Shown: positions 25,556-36,343 of the stretch, piece after piece | How positions within the stretch are numbered: the stretch's first letter is position 1 | Layout: each line of letters begins with the position of its first letter | NCBI RefSeq assembly: GCF_000023225.1 | Contig: NC_013173.1 | Span: 1,986,501 to 2,050,500, forward strand | DNA: 64,000 nt | Source of the DNA: Desulfomicrobium baculatum DSM 4028 | GTDB lineage: Bacteria > Desulfobacterota > Desulfovibrionia > Desulfovibrionales > Desulfomicrobiaceae | Reading direction: 5' to 3' | Made by a program: the position numbers and the translations under genes | Notes under the pieces: model-generated | Told to the model about the DNA's origin: nothing | The model's input: only the letters and a program-made list of their open reading frames with translations | Database searches by the model: none

Positions 25556-26611
25556 TTAGTTGGAGGCTTTGACCTTGTCCAGCACCTTGCCTTCCATGGC
25601 TTCAAGGTTGGCCGGGACCGGCGGGTACCATTTGATGTTGTCGATGGTCGCCTGCGGGAAGGAACGGTCGAAATTGGCCTGGAAAGCAGGGTCGATGAAC
25701 GGACCTGCGCCCTTGGAGGCCGTAGGGGTCTTCTCGGCGGAAGTGAAATAGCCGCTGTTTTCCGGCTTCAGCATGAAGTTGATCCACTTGTAGGCGGCTT
25801 CCACATTCTTGGCCTTGGCCGGTATGGTGAAGGTGTCGATCCAGCCCAGAGCGCCCTCGCTCGGAGCCACGAAGTCGATATCCTTGTTGTCTTCATGCAG
25901 TTTCCATCCGCCGTTGTCCCAGGCCTCGGCCACGGTCACTTCGCCGGAGCGCACGGATTCCAGCAGCTGGTCGCCGTTGGCCCAATAGTTCTTGACCAGA
26001 GGCTTGGCCTTGATCAGCTCGGCCTCGATCTTGGAAAGCATCTCGGCGTAGGCCTTTTCGTCACCGTAGAGGGCAAAGGGGTCGTAACCCAGCGCAAAAC
26101 CCAGGCCGATGAGAGCAGGCCGTTTCAGGCGGTAGCTGATGCGTCCCTTGTACTGCGGATCGATGAGCGCCTTCCAGGAGGTCGCGCCCGAAGCCTGGGC
26201 GGTGTTGACCACCAACCCGGATGTGCCCCAACAAAACGGCACCGCGTAGGACTTGCCGCCGACCAGGGTGTTCTTCTTCACGGCTTCAAGCATGGAGGGG
26301 ATGAACAGGCCTTCCTCAATTTTGGAGTAGTCGATGGGCTGATAGATGCCGAACTCCTCCTGCACCGAGGAGATGCGGTCCTGGCTGGGCTGGGCCAGAT
26401 CAAAACCCGCCCCGCGCGTAGCCCGCAGCTTGGCGATCATTTCCTCGTTATTGGAATAGGTTACCTCGACCTTTACGCCCGTCTCGGCCTCGAACTTGTC
26501 CACCAGCTCTTTGGGCGCATAGCCTTTCCAGGTCAGCAGCTGCAGAGTGTCGGCCATGGCCAGGGATGAACCGAACATCAGAAAAACGACCATCAAGACA
26601 ATCCGTTTCAT
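25556..26611 (-). CDS. potD: polyamine-type periplasmic binding protein
   Basis: A 351-aa extracellular solute-binding protein. A Sec signal peptide covers about residues 1-20 (KR then a hydrophobic core, ending AMA before DTLQLL). The mature start LQLLTWKGYAPKELVDKFEAETGVKVEVTYSNNEEM is typical of PotD/PotF. AAGGAG lies 8 bases before ATG. It is first in the operon and is followed by a strong terminator. Polyamine is the likely ligand by family; related proteins bind other small cations or amino acids. Confidence 0.9.
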   Translation of the reverse strand: MKRIVLMVVFLMFGSSLAMADTLQLLTWKGYAPKELVDKFEAETGVKVEVTYSNNEEMIAKLRATRGAGFDLAQPSQDRISSVQEEFGIYQPIDYSKIEEGLFIPSMLEAVKKNTLVGGKSYAVPFCWGTSGLVVNTAQASGATSWKALIDPQYKGRISYRLKRPALIGLGFALGYDPFALYGDEKAYAEMLSKIEAELIKAKPLVKNYWANGDQLLESVRSGEVTVAEAWDNGGWKLHEDNKDIDFVAPSEGALGWIDTFTIPAKAKNVEAAYKWINFMLKPENSGYFTSAEKTPTASKGAGPFIDPAFQANFDRSFPQATIDNIKWYPPVPANLEAMEGKVLDKVKASN

Positions 26612-26816
26612 GCGTAATTCTCCTTATAAATGTGTAGGAAAAAACAAACATGTACCAATCACAGCCAATTCCGACAAGAGCGTGGCAGGCTGAAGTCAAG
26701 ACAAAGGCAGGGCGATTCCCAGGAAAATCCGTACACGTCATACGCCGAAAATACTATCGAATCTGTACAGGTTCCGGCAGGAAATCTAGGCCCTTCAGTC
26801 CTGGGGACAATCACCC

Positions 26817-29045
<2,229 letters not shown>

Positions 29046-29196
29046 GGAAACCTCCCAGGTTCAAGGCAAAGCCCTGACAAACTGATGAACTCCCCATAGC
29101 CTGCTGAAATGAAAAAGGGAAGAAAAGTGCGCCCATCTCTGAGCACCTTGGGGCGAACAAATCCCGCGCGACCGGACGCGCAGAACGACCAGTCCG

Positions 29197-30234
29197 CTAC
29201 CAGCCTATGATCATTCTGCTTTTTTCGGGAAAAGCTTTCTTCACTCTCTTGGCGACGGCATAGGAAGCCCAAATGACCAAAGGGGACAGAATGGGCAAGA
29301 GGTGCACCCCGTAAAAAGGCTTGTAATAGGACTGGACCGTCGAGATGAGATAGATAATCCAACCGTGCAAAAAGTAGATGGCAAAACTTGATGCAGCCAG
29401 GGTCTTCAGAAGAGGGCTGTCGATGTGCTCGTACTTATGCAAGAACACCATGAAATAAACACACAAAATCTGCTTTTGTATATAAGCTATATCTATCCAG
29501 TTAAAATCGAATGGATTTTTCTGCAAATTTCCGGACGCATCAAAAAACAAAGCCTGCACTATCGCCAGGAACAAAACACATCCTAAAAGATGAAAATCCT
29601 TTCCTTTGAATTTTTCATATATATAATCTCGCTCAATGGAACACAATATTCCAAACATATAAACTGGAGAAAAATATATTACGGACTGCAATATTGACCA
29701 ATTATTAATTGGCCTATGCATAAAAATTGATATGATCGACATAAATATCAATACATATATTTTATATCTCGTAGTCATTTTTATAAAAAATATAAAAACT
29801 GGAGATATGACAAACATGGCCATTATGAACGGTATATACCAGTAAACCATCACACCGCCATACCAATAATAAAGAAAAATGGGACGAATAATTTTGTCAT
29901 AGAAAGAATCGCCCGGCCCAAAGTAAAATTCAGGAAAAGGCTCTTTGAGAATCAAAGCCAGCACTATGGGAAGCGCCGACAAAATAAGATATGGAATGTA
30001 TACGTTCCTGAACTTCTTTTCCAAAAACTTACGGTAGACAAATTTTGGATAGAAAACATGATGAAAAAGAAATCCGGAAATGAACACAAACAGCGATGTC
30101 CCACCCGAAATGAGATTAGCCAGCACCCGTTCGCCAAAGCTGTCGATCCACCAGCCGGAGATACCGTAGGAGTGGCCGATGACTATCAGAACAATGGACA
30201 CTGCACGAAAATACTCAAAAGATCTCAGGTGCAT
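29197..30234 (-). CDS. acyltransferase family 3 membrane protein
   Basis: A 345-aa, very hydrophobic protein with about ten membrane segments. It opens RSFEYFRAVSIVLIVIGHSYG, the family's catalytic-histidine helix (H20 in GHS), and keeps the GGTSLFVFISGFLF segment. This family transfers acetyl or other acyl groups to sugars of O-antigen or exopolysaccharide. The interior (about 29440-30060) is strikingly AT-rich, unlike everything around it, which suggests recent horizontal transfer. It stands alone, divergent from the lysozyme-like gene. Confidence 0.87.
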   Translation of the reverse strand: MHLRSFEYFRAVSIVLIVIGHSYGISGWWIDSFGERVLANLISGGTSLFVFISGFLFHHVFYPKFVYRKFLEKKFRNVYIPYLILSALPIVLALILKEPFPEFYFGPGDSFYDKIIRPIFLYYWYGGVMVYWYIPFIMAMFVISPVFIFFIKMTTRYKIYVLIFMSIISIFMHRPINNWSILQSVIYFSPVYMFGILCSIERDYIYEKFKGKDFHLLGCVLFLAIVQALFFDASGNLQKNPFDFNWIDIAYIQKQILCVYFMVFLHKYEHIDSPLLKTLAASSFAIYFLHGWIIYLISTVQSYYKPFYGVHLLPILSPLVIWASYAVAKRVKKAFPEKSRMIIGW

Positions 30235-30434
30235 AAAATCTCACTCAAGAGGTTTGCCGGCAGTCGCTCTGCCGAAATCGACACCACAAAAAAACACCGG
30301 AACAAAATTCCCGGTCCAGGTCTGGCCATGCCGACCGTCCCGCGGCATGCCGCTGGCAGCCAGGGCTGGCCCGAAATCTGCTAAGACCGGACTGAAGCCT
30401 TGGCAGCGACATGATTTTGACACGGAGACGTTAC

Positions 30435-31331
30435 ATGAGCCTTCTTGATCCCATCCAACTGATGACCCTCATGGGCACCACCCCCGACCGCAAGAGCCAT
30501 AAAGCCGCGCTGGCCGGCGGATTTCAAAGCCACATGCGCCAGGCTCTGGGAAGCAGGGACATAAACGCCTTGAGTTCGAGCATGGGGGGAAGCTCCATGG
30601 AAAACTCCCTCATGCAGGACGCCCTGCATGGATTGGCCGCGATCATGAGGCATGAACAGGCGGGTATCCGGAGCGGAAGCGGCACCGGCAAGCAACCCGC
30701 CATCGGCGCCCTGTCCTCGACCTTCGAGTCCGGCACCGAGGGCGTGAACGCCATCGGATACGACAGGAATGGCGGCACCTCCTATGGTACCTACCAGATC
30801 GCGTCCAAGCCCGGGACCATGAAAGGCTTCATCGAATTCCTGCGCGAAAAAGAGCCCGCATGGGCCGGAAAACTCAAAGCCGCCGGACCTGCGGACACGG
30901 GCTCGACCAAAGGGCGCATGCCCGATGCCTGGCGGAGCATCGCGGCCGAGGACCCGGAAAAATTCGGCCAACTGCAACGGGATTTCATCGAAGCGACCCA
31001 CTACGCCCCCGCGCGTGACAAGATTTTGGCAAGAACCGGCGTGGACATGGACACCATGCCCGCAGCTGCCCGTGAAGCCCTGTGGAGCACCTCGGTGCAA
31101 CACGGACCGGCTGGAGCGGCCAGAATATTCAGCCGGGCCATCAAATCCTTAGGCACTGACCAGTCCGAACACGAATTTGCGCAAAAACTCATCGACACGG
31201 TCTACGACAACCGCAAGTCGCAGTTCGGCTCTTCCACGGCCAGCGTGCAGGCCAGCGTGAAAAACCGCATGAACGTCGAAAAAGAGATGGTCCTGGCCAT
31301 GCTCGACGACGAAAGTCAGTCCCAGGCCTGA
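30435..31331 (+). CDS. lysozyme-like protein related to the VgrG3 C-terminal effector domain
   Basis: A 298-aa soluble protein with no signal peptide. Residues about 90-265 match, by eye, the peptidoglycan-hydrolase domain at the C-terminus of T6SS VgrG-3 spikes: LSSTFESGTEGVNAIGYD, then RNGGTSYGTYQIASKPGTM. E98 and D110 are likely catalytic residues. ALWSTSVQHGPAGAARIF follows in the usual order. Residues 1-85 are a Ser/Gly/Met-rich unknown region that could bind a carrier. No VgrG, Hcp or phage tail gene is nearby. GGAG lies 7 bases before ATG 30435. Its 3' end overlaps the convergent GNAT gene by 16 bp. It could also be an autolysin or rod-type enzyme. Confidence 0.75.
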   Translation: MSLLDPIQLMTLMGTTPDRKSHKAALAGGFQSHMRQALGSRDINALSSSMGGSSMENSLMQDALHGLAAIMRHEQAGIRSGSGTGKQPAIGALSSTFESGTEGVNAIGYDRNGGTSYGTYQIASKPGTMKGFIEFLREKEPAWAGKLKAAGPADTGSTKGRMPDAWRSIAAEDPEKFGQLQRDFIEATHYAPARDKILARTGVDMDTMPAAAREALWSTSVQHGPAGAARIFSRAIKSLGTDQSEHEFAQKLIDTVYDNRKSQFGSSTASVQASVKNRMNVEKEMVLAMLDDESQSQA

Positions 31332-31822
31332 TCGCGGCCTATCTTCTTGGTGAAATACAGGATGTCCTCGCCGGGGGCGTAATAGTCGCCAATGCGGGCT
31401 TCCTGCTTAAACCCGCAGGACAGATAGAATCGGTGCGTCGGCGCATACTGCTGCCTGGACGATGTTTCAGCGATGAGCTTGCCGCCGCCCATGCCCTTCA
31501 GCCTGTCCTCCACTTCAACAAGCAGCAATTTCCCCAGTCCCCGTCCGCGCATGGATTCGTGCACCGCCACCCAATAGAGATCAAAGGTACAGGCGGTGCA
31601 TGGCGTGGGTCCGTAGCAGGCGTAGCCCAGGCTGCGGCCTTGCGGGGAGTCGGCGAAGACGAAGAGATACCCGCTCTCCTCCCCTTTGGCCAAATGCTCG
31701 GCCACCAGTTCTTCCGCCACATCCACTTCCGCCCCTGAAAAAAACGCCGTGGAGGTCACGATCTCGCGTACGGCCAGACGATCATCTTCACGCACCCGGT
31801 CCCGGAAGAGTATTTCAGACAT
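31316..31822 (-). CDS. GNAT family N-acetyltransferase
   Basis: A 168-aa GNAT. The acetyl-CoA pyrophosphate loop is RGRGLGKLLL (R/Q-x-x-G-x-G/A). Core strands are FDLYWVAVHESM and a final RFYLSCGFKQEARIGDYY. GGAAGG lies before ATG 31822; the frame stays open 75 codons further only as a shadow. It is last in the kamA/ATP-grasp operon, overlapping the preceding ligase by 8 bases. It is shorter than AblB, the beta-lysine acetyltransferase (about 270 aa), so it may acetylate a different amine in the same pathway. Confidence 0.85.
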   Translation of the reverse strand: MSEILFRDRVREDDRLAVREIVTSTAFFSGAEVDVAEELVAEHLAKGEESGYLFVFADSPQGRSLGYACYGPTPCTACTFDLYWVAVHESMRGRGLGKLLLVEVEDRLKGMGGGKLIAETSSRQQYAPTHRFYLSCGFKQEARIGDYYAPGEDILYFTKKIGRDQAWD

Positions 31823-32837
31823 GGCGTCCTTCCTGCGTTTTTCCCGAACGTTCCAAGGCATCGAACACGATCTCTTGGACCAGCGCCGCGTGGTCCAGAC
31901 CCGCGCGCTGGGCTGCGGCCGCGAAACCCGCGTCCGGCGTAATGCAGGGGTTCGGATTGACGTCGATGACGTAGATTTGGCCCGGACCCGCGACCCGAAA
32001 GTCAATTCGCGCATACCCGGCCAGGTTGAAAAGCTCCCAGCAGGCACGACCGATCCGTTTCATTTCCAAGACCAGATCCTCTTCCCCGTCCAGATCGAAA
32101 CTGCGAACCGAGGCGGCGTAGTCCGCGCTGCCCTGGTCCCACTTGGCCGCATAATGCAGGATGGCCGGCCCGGGCATCGCGGAATCGAAAACCATCTCGG
32201 CCAAAGGCAGGTCGCGCACTCCACCGCCAGGCTCGGCCAAGAGGGCCAGATTGAATTCCCGTCCTCGCACATACCCCTCGGCCACGCAGTCGCCGCCCAT
32301 GCGCGGCGCGAATTCCCGCATGGCCGCCAGTAATTCCGCACCTTCCCGCACATCCACGACGCAGTCCGGACCCAGCCCCAGGGACGCGTCCTCGAACCTC
32401 GCTTTGATTATATAGGTACCGGGGCCGGGGAAAACACCCCGTTGCAGCTCTCCCATGGTCACTCCGGGAGGAACGGGCAGACCGGCCGCATGCAGCAGGC
32501 GTCTGGCCAAGGCCTTGTCTCCGGCCAGGGCCATGCTGCCCTCGTCCGCGCCGGTAAAGGGAAAACCGGCCTTGCGAAAAAGTGCCGGAGCCAGACAGGC
32601 CAGGCTGGCCAGCCCGTGGCAGGACTCGACCAGGTTGAAGATGACGTTTGGCCTGCGATGCGCAAGGCTGGTCTCCAGGGCCGACGGGTCGGAGCCGAGA
32701 ACGTGCTCCGACGTGCGCCAGCCACACCGGGCCAGGCTCTCCCGCACGCTGCGGGCCTGCGCCACCGTGTCGAGGGCGTCGGGAGAGGCGGCGTCGGGGA
32801 TGCTTTCACGAACCACGGCCACATGCAAACCCGTCAT
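31815..32837 (-). CDS. ATP-grasp ligase, D-alanine--D-alanine ligase-like (second of pair)
   Basis: A 340-aa ATP-grasp enzyme of the D-Ala-D-Ala ligase type. ATP-grasp features are YIIKARFEDASLGLGPDCVV (lysine and loop holding ATP), CVAEGYVRGREFNLALL, and the metal-binding YARIDFRVAGPGQIYVIDVNPNPCI with the D-x-N pattern. The N-terminus VAVVRESIPDAASPDALD is a Rossmann-like strand. Start overlaps the first ligase's stop (ATGA). Two such ligases in tandem beside kamA suggest amide-bond formation on a beta-amino acid. They are probably not cell-wall Ddl, whose gene usually sits with mur genes. Confidence 0.82.
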   Translation of the reverse strand: MTGLHVAVVRESIPDAASPDALDTVAQARSVRESLARCGWRTSEHVLGSDPSALETSLAHRRPNVIFNLVESCHGLASLACLAPALFRKAGFPFTGADEGSMALAGDKALARRLLHAAGLPVPPGVTMGELQRGVFPGPGTYIIKARFEDASLGLGPDCVVDVREGAELLAAMREFAPRMGGDCVAEGYVRGREFNLALLAEPGGGVRDLPLAEMVFDSAMPGPAILHYAAKWDQGSADYAASVRSFDLDGEEDLVLEMKRIGRACWELFNLAGYARIDFRVAGPGQIYVIDVNPNPCITPDAGFAAAAQRAGLDHAALVQEIVFDALERSGKTQEGRHV

Positions 32838-33829
32838 GAACGGTTCCCATGCCGCTTCCCGGCCCTGGCCATGGCCGAGTCCATGATGGACGCGATCAGC
32901 TCGTCGTAACCCAGCCCGATCTTGCCGCAGAGAATGGGCAGATCCGAACTCTCCGGATTGAGCCCGGCCAGCGGGTTGACCTCGATGAAACGGGGCTGAC
33001 CCTGCGCGTCCAGACGCACGTCGATCCGCCCCGCGTCCAGACATCCCAGGGCCTGCCAGGCGGCGCGGGCCACTTCGGCGGCCTGCGCGGCCCGGTCGTC
33101 GCCGGCCAGTTCGTAGAGCGCCCGCTCCCGCCACTCCTGCTTGTTGGCGTAGGTGTAGGCGCAGGCGTCGCCCCGGGCCGTGGCAAGCACCTCCATGACC
33201 CCAAGCACGCGGCACTGCGGGCCGCTGCCCAAAATGCCCACGGTGAACTCCCGGCCCGGCAGAAAAGTCTCCACCAGCGCAGGCTGGTGGAAAGTTTTGA
33301 GGACATGGGCGCAGATATCGCGCAATTCCCACCGGTCCTTGACCAATGACTTGTCGCTCACGCCCTTGCTGGACCCTTCGGCCACGGGTTTGACAAAGAG
33401 CGGAAAGGGCAGATCGATGGCGTCCACCTCCTCCACGCTGTTCACGATCCTGAAATCGGCCGTGGGCACGCCGTGCGCCCGCAGCACCGCGTTGGTCCAG
33501 CCCTTGTGCAGGGACAGGGCCAGTACTTCGGGTCCGGAAAAGGTATAGGGAATGTCCCAGGCGTCGAGCAGGGCCGGGACCTGGGCCTCGCGGGCCAGGC
33601 CGCGCATGCCCTCGGCGAAATTGAAGACCATGTCCCAACGACGGCCGTCGGCCAGGGCACGCGCGAGCGGCATCACCCCGCCGACCAGCTCCACCTCGTG
33701 GCCCTGGGATGCAAGCGCCTGCCGGATGGCCTCGACGGTGACGGGGCTGTCCAGCTCCGCCACCTCGTCCTTGCCGTATCCCCTGTCCAGATATTCCTGC
33801 TGCAGGTCATAGGTCATACCAACGAGCAC
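32834..33829 (-). CDS. ATP-grasp ligase, D-alanine--D-alanine ligase-like (first of pair)
   Basis: A 331-aa ATP-grasp protein. The first strand VGMTYDLQQEYLDRGYGKDE is the family N-terminus; homologs begin M-x-VG-x-TYDL. I therefore chose the GTG at 33829, which has GGAGG four bases upstream. An ATG at 33817 would overlap the kamA stop but cut the strand. LPFPLFVKPVAEGSSKGVSDKSLV is the ATP loop, and RIDVRLDAQGQPRFIEVNPLAGL supplies metal ligands. It shares only general similarity with the second ligase, so each may add a different residue. Product unknown. Confidence 0.82.
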   Translation of the reverse strand: MLVGMTYDLQQEYLDRGYGKDEVAELDSPVTVEAIRQALASQGHEVELVGGVMPLARALADGRRWDMVFNFAEGMRGLAREAQVPALLDAWDIPYTFSGPEVLALSLHKGWTNAVLRAHGVPTADFRIVNSVEEVDAIDLPFPLFVKPVAEGSSKGVSDKSLVKDRWELRDICAHVLKTFHQPALVETFLPGREFTVGILGSGPQCRVLGVMEVLATARGDACAYTYANKQEWRERALYELAGDDRAAQAAEVARAAWQALGCLDAGRIDVRLDAQGQPRFIEVNPLAGLNPESSDLPILCGKIGLGYDELIASIMDSAMARAGKRHGNRS

Positions 33830-35049
33830 GGGGCCTCCCGCAAACCGAGCTGATCGGGATAATGGAAAATCCGGTCTTCGTAATTGCGCAGCACCACGCC
33901 CTGTTCGTCGCGGCCCTGGAAATAGCCCGGCTGCAAAGGCACCTTGCCCCCGCCGCCGGGAGCGTCGATGACATAGGTCGGGATGCAGTAGCCCGAGGTA
34001 TGTCCGCGCAGCCCCTGGATGATGGAAAGTCCGGTGTCCACCGGAGTGCGGAAATGGCTCGACCCGGGAATCGGGTCGCACTGATACATATAGTATGGGC
34101 GAACCCGGTTGCGGACCAGACCGTGCATGAGCCGCTTCATGGTCTCCACGTCGTCGTTGACGCCGGAAAGCAGCACGGTCTGGCTGCCGAGCGGGATGCC
34201 GCCGTCGGCCAGGCGGTTGCAGGCCAGGGCCGTGTCGGGGGTGATCTCGTCGGGATGGGTGAAATGCAGGCTGATGAACAAGGGATGGTAGCGACGCAGC
34301 ATGCGCACCAGATTGGGCGTGATGCGCTGGGGCAGCACGGCCGGAACCTTGGAGCCGATGCGAACGATCTCCACATGGGGAATGGCGCGCAGCTGGGACA
34401 GGAGCCACTCGATCTTCATGGCCGGCAGGGTCAACGGGTCGCCGCCGGAAAGGAGCACGTCGCGCACCTCGTCATGCTGGCGGATGTAGTCCAGGGCGAC
34501 CTGCCAGCTGCGCATGTCGGAGCGGTGTCCGGCCTTGCCCACCAGCCGGGAGCGCGTGCAATAGCGGCAATAGGTGGAACAGAATTCCGTGACCAGAAAG
34601 AGCACCCGGTCCGGGTAGCGGTGCACGATGCCCGGCACGGGGCTGTGCCCCTCCTCTCCGAGCGGATCGGAGGTCTCGAAAGGCAGGACCTGCGTCTCTC
34701 GGACATCGGGCAGGATGCAGCGGCGCAGAGCCTCGCTGCGGGAAGCGACCCACAGGTAATACGGCGTGGCCGCGGCAGGCAGACGGCGCCGGCTCTTCTC
34801 GAACACCGGCGCATCCACCCCGAGAATCCCGGCCATGGCCTGAACGGACGTCACGCGGTGCTTGAGCTGCCAGCGCCAGCTGTCCCAGTCCTTTTGCACG
34901 GCCCCGGGAAAATGGGTGTTCATGAAATTTTTGCGATGGGCCCAGATGCTGAGCTCAAGGTCTTCGGAAGGGGAGGATAAAGAGGGGGGTTCGGCCAGCT
35001 CCGGGCCTAATTCTGTAGGCTGTGTTGCGACAATTTCGACAACGTCCAT
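33814..35049 (-). CDS. kamA: lysine 2,3-aminomutase (radical SAM, PLP)
   Basis: Converts L-lysine to L-beta-lysine. The 411-aa enzyme has the radical SAM motif C157-x3-C161-x2-C164 and PLP-binding K369 in VIDAPGGGGKVPL. D325 and D362 align by spacing from that lysine with the two aspartates that bind the substrate epsilon-amine in Clostridium LAM (Asp293, Asp330). That favours lysine over glutamate as substrate. QCDPIPGSSHFRTPV and LRGHTSGYCIPTYV are typical. ATG 35049 has GAGGAAACC before it; a TTG ten codons upstream is less likely. First gene of a four-gene overlapping operon with two ligases and a GNAT. Confidence 0.92.
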   Translation of the reverse strand: MDVVEIVATQPTELGPELAEPPSLSSPSEDLELSIWAHRKNFMNTHFPGAVQKDWDSWRWQLKHRVTSVQAMAGILGVDAPVFEKSRRRLPAAATPYYLWVASRSEALRRCILPDVRETQVLPFETSDPLGEEGHSPVPGIVHRYPDRVLFLVTEFCSTYCRYCTRSRLVGKAGHRSDMRSWQVALDYIRQHDEVRDVLLSGGDPLTLPAMKIEWLLSQLRAIPHVEIVRIGSKVPAVLPQRITPNLVRMLRRYHPLFISLHFTHPDEITPDTALACNRLADGGIPLGSQTVLLSGVNDDVETMKRLMHGLVRNRVRPYYMYQCDPIPGSSHFRTPVDTGLSIIQGLRGHTSGYCIPTYVIDAPGGGGKVPLQPGYFQGRDEQGVVLRNYEDRIFHYPDQLGLREAPCSLV

Positions 35050-35367
35050 GGTTTCCTCTGCGCACGTAAAAGTATTCAAGTGATGAAAACGCGCCTATCC
35101 AAAACAACATATTTAAATAATTACATATTACTGACAGCATTCTTGCATGCGCGCCCGCCCTTGAAGTCGGGACAAAACGCATGTCCGCTGATGCGACGGC
35201 TCATATTCCTTTCCTATATCCTTGTCATCAGATTGGAAGGTACGACAGCGCAATTATTTTGAAATTTCGTGAATTAATTTGGAAACGGCGCGGCAGGCCG
35301 AAACACGGAGGCGAAAAAATCGGTTGATCGAATGTCTTTCCGACGCGGCAGGAGCAAAAAAGCCTGT
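35050..35367. other. kamA leader and intergenic region
   Basis: 318 bp between the J-domain gene and kamA. The half next to kamA is AT-rich (about 35080-35135). A 27-codon frame on the minus strand (35121-35204) starts with ATG after AAAGG and encodes MSRRISGHAFCPDFKGG then a short tail. It could be a leader peptide or chance. The kamA promoter should lie here. No riboswitch was recognised by eye. Confidence 0.35.
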
Positions 35368-36342
35368 CTATTCGGGCTTTGAGGCCACGATGCACTTGTA
35401 GGTTTCAAGCAGTTCCACAAAGGCGTCATGGTCCCCGCCCTTGTCCGGATGCATGGACATGGCCTTCTTGCGGAAGACGCGCGCGAACTCGCGCCGAGTC
35501 ATGCTTCGGATCTCGGACATGCCCATGCCGAAGAGTTCACGCACACGCTCCGGGGCCACTGGTTTGGGACGCGGTCGGTGACGGCGGAAGTCGTTCATGA
35601 AATCCTGAAAGATGCGCTCGAAACCGCCCGCGGTAGCAAAATAGAAATCAAAATGCAGGCACGCGTAGCGCCGCAGATACGCGTGGACGCCGCCTGGCAG
35701 GCCGAACCCGAAGGCGGCGTCATCATGCAGGCGGCAGAATTCGTGCATGAACGCCTCGTCCAGCTGCTTCTGGTCCTGGGCTTCGGGCATGGTCCGAGCC
35801 GTGAGATTGGCGAAATGGCGTTGCAGATTGAGCGAGGCGTGGACATAGTGCCGCGCTTCGTCACCGGATAGGGAGCGCTCCATGCGCAAAAAAAGCTGTT
35901 CCAGCTCGTCGCGGCTCTTGCCCAAAAGTCGCAGAAAAAGCTTGGGGCTTATCTCGTCGATGCGGCTCAGGTTGACTTCGCCCGAACGCAGGTAGGCCAT
36001 GCGTCTGCGGTCGAAAGGATGCAGGAGGCGGATGGCGTCCTCCTGCGCGCGGGTCGGCACCGTCCGCTGCCACGCGCCGCCGCGGGAAGCACGGTCCATG
36101 AAACCCGCAGGCGCGAACGGGCCAAAGGCCTCGTCCAGGGCGTCCATGTCGAGGTCCAGATGGGCGAGGCGCTCAAGCAGGCTCTCGGCGTAGGATATGC
36201 CGAAGCGTCCGAAATGGACCACGCGCCCGGGATCCGGACCCAGGTCCGCCAGCGTCTCGAACCCGAGGCCGCCGGTACGGGGCACCGTGCGCCGCAGTTC
36301 ATAGCGTACGCTTCGCCCTTCCCTGAGCACCGCCACGTACAT
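35368..36342 (-). CDS. J-domain protein with large unknown N-terminal region
   Basis: A 324-aa protein. The C-terminal 60 residues form a J domain with the Hsp70-stimulating motif HPD at 298-300 (RKKAMSMHPDKGGDHDAF). J domains are usually N-terminal; here about 260 residues of unknown, Arg/Leu-rich helical sequence precede it (LFLRLLGKSRDELEQLF, CRLHDDAAFGFGLPGG). Start ATG 36342 lies one base after the pyrC stop, so it is translationally coupled to pyrC. It should recruit DnaK to a specific, unknown client. No zinc-finger or Gly/Phe region is present. Confidence 0.8.
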   Translation of the reverse strand: MYVAVLREGRSVRYELRRTVPRTGGLGFETLADLGPDPGRVVHFGRFGISYAESLLERLAHLDLDMDALDEAFGPFAPAGFMDRASRGGAWQRTVPTRAQEDAIRLLHPFDRRRMAYLRSGEVNLSRIDEISPKLFLRLLGKSRDELEQLFLRMERSLSGDEARHYVHASLNLQRHFANLTARTMPEAQDQKQLDEAFMHEFCRLHDDAAFGFGLPGGVHAYLRRYACLHFDFYFATAGGFERIFQDFMNDFRRHRPRPKPVAPERVRELFGMGMSEIRSMTRREFARVFRKKAMSMHPDKGGDHDAFVELLETYKCIVASKPE

Positions 36343-36343
36343 G

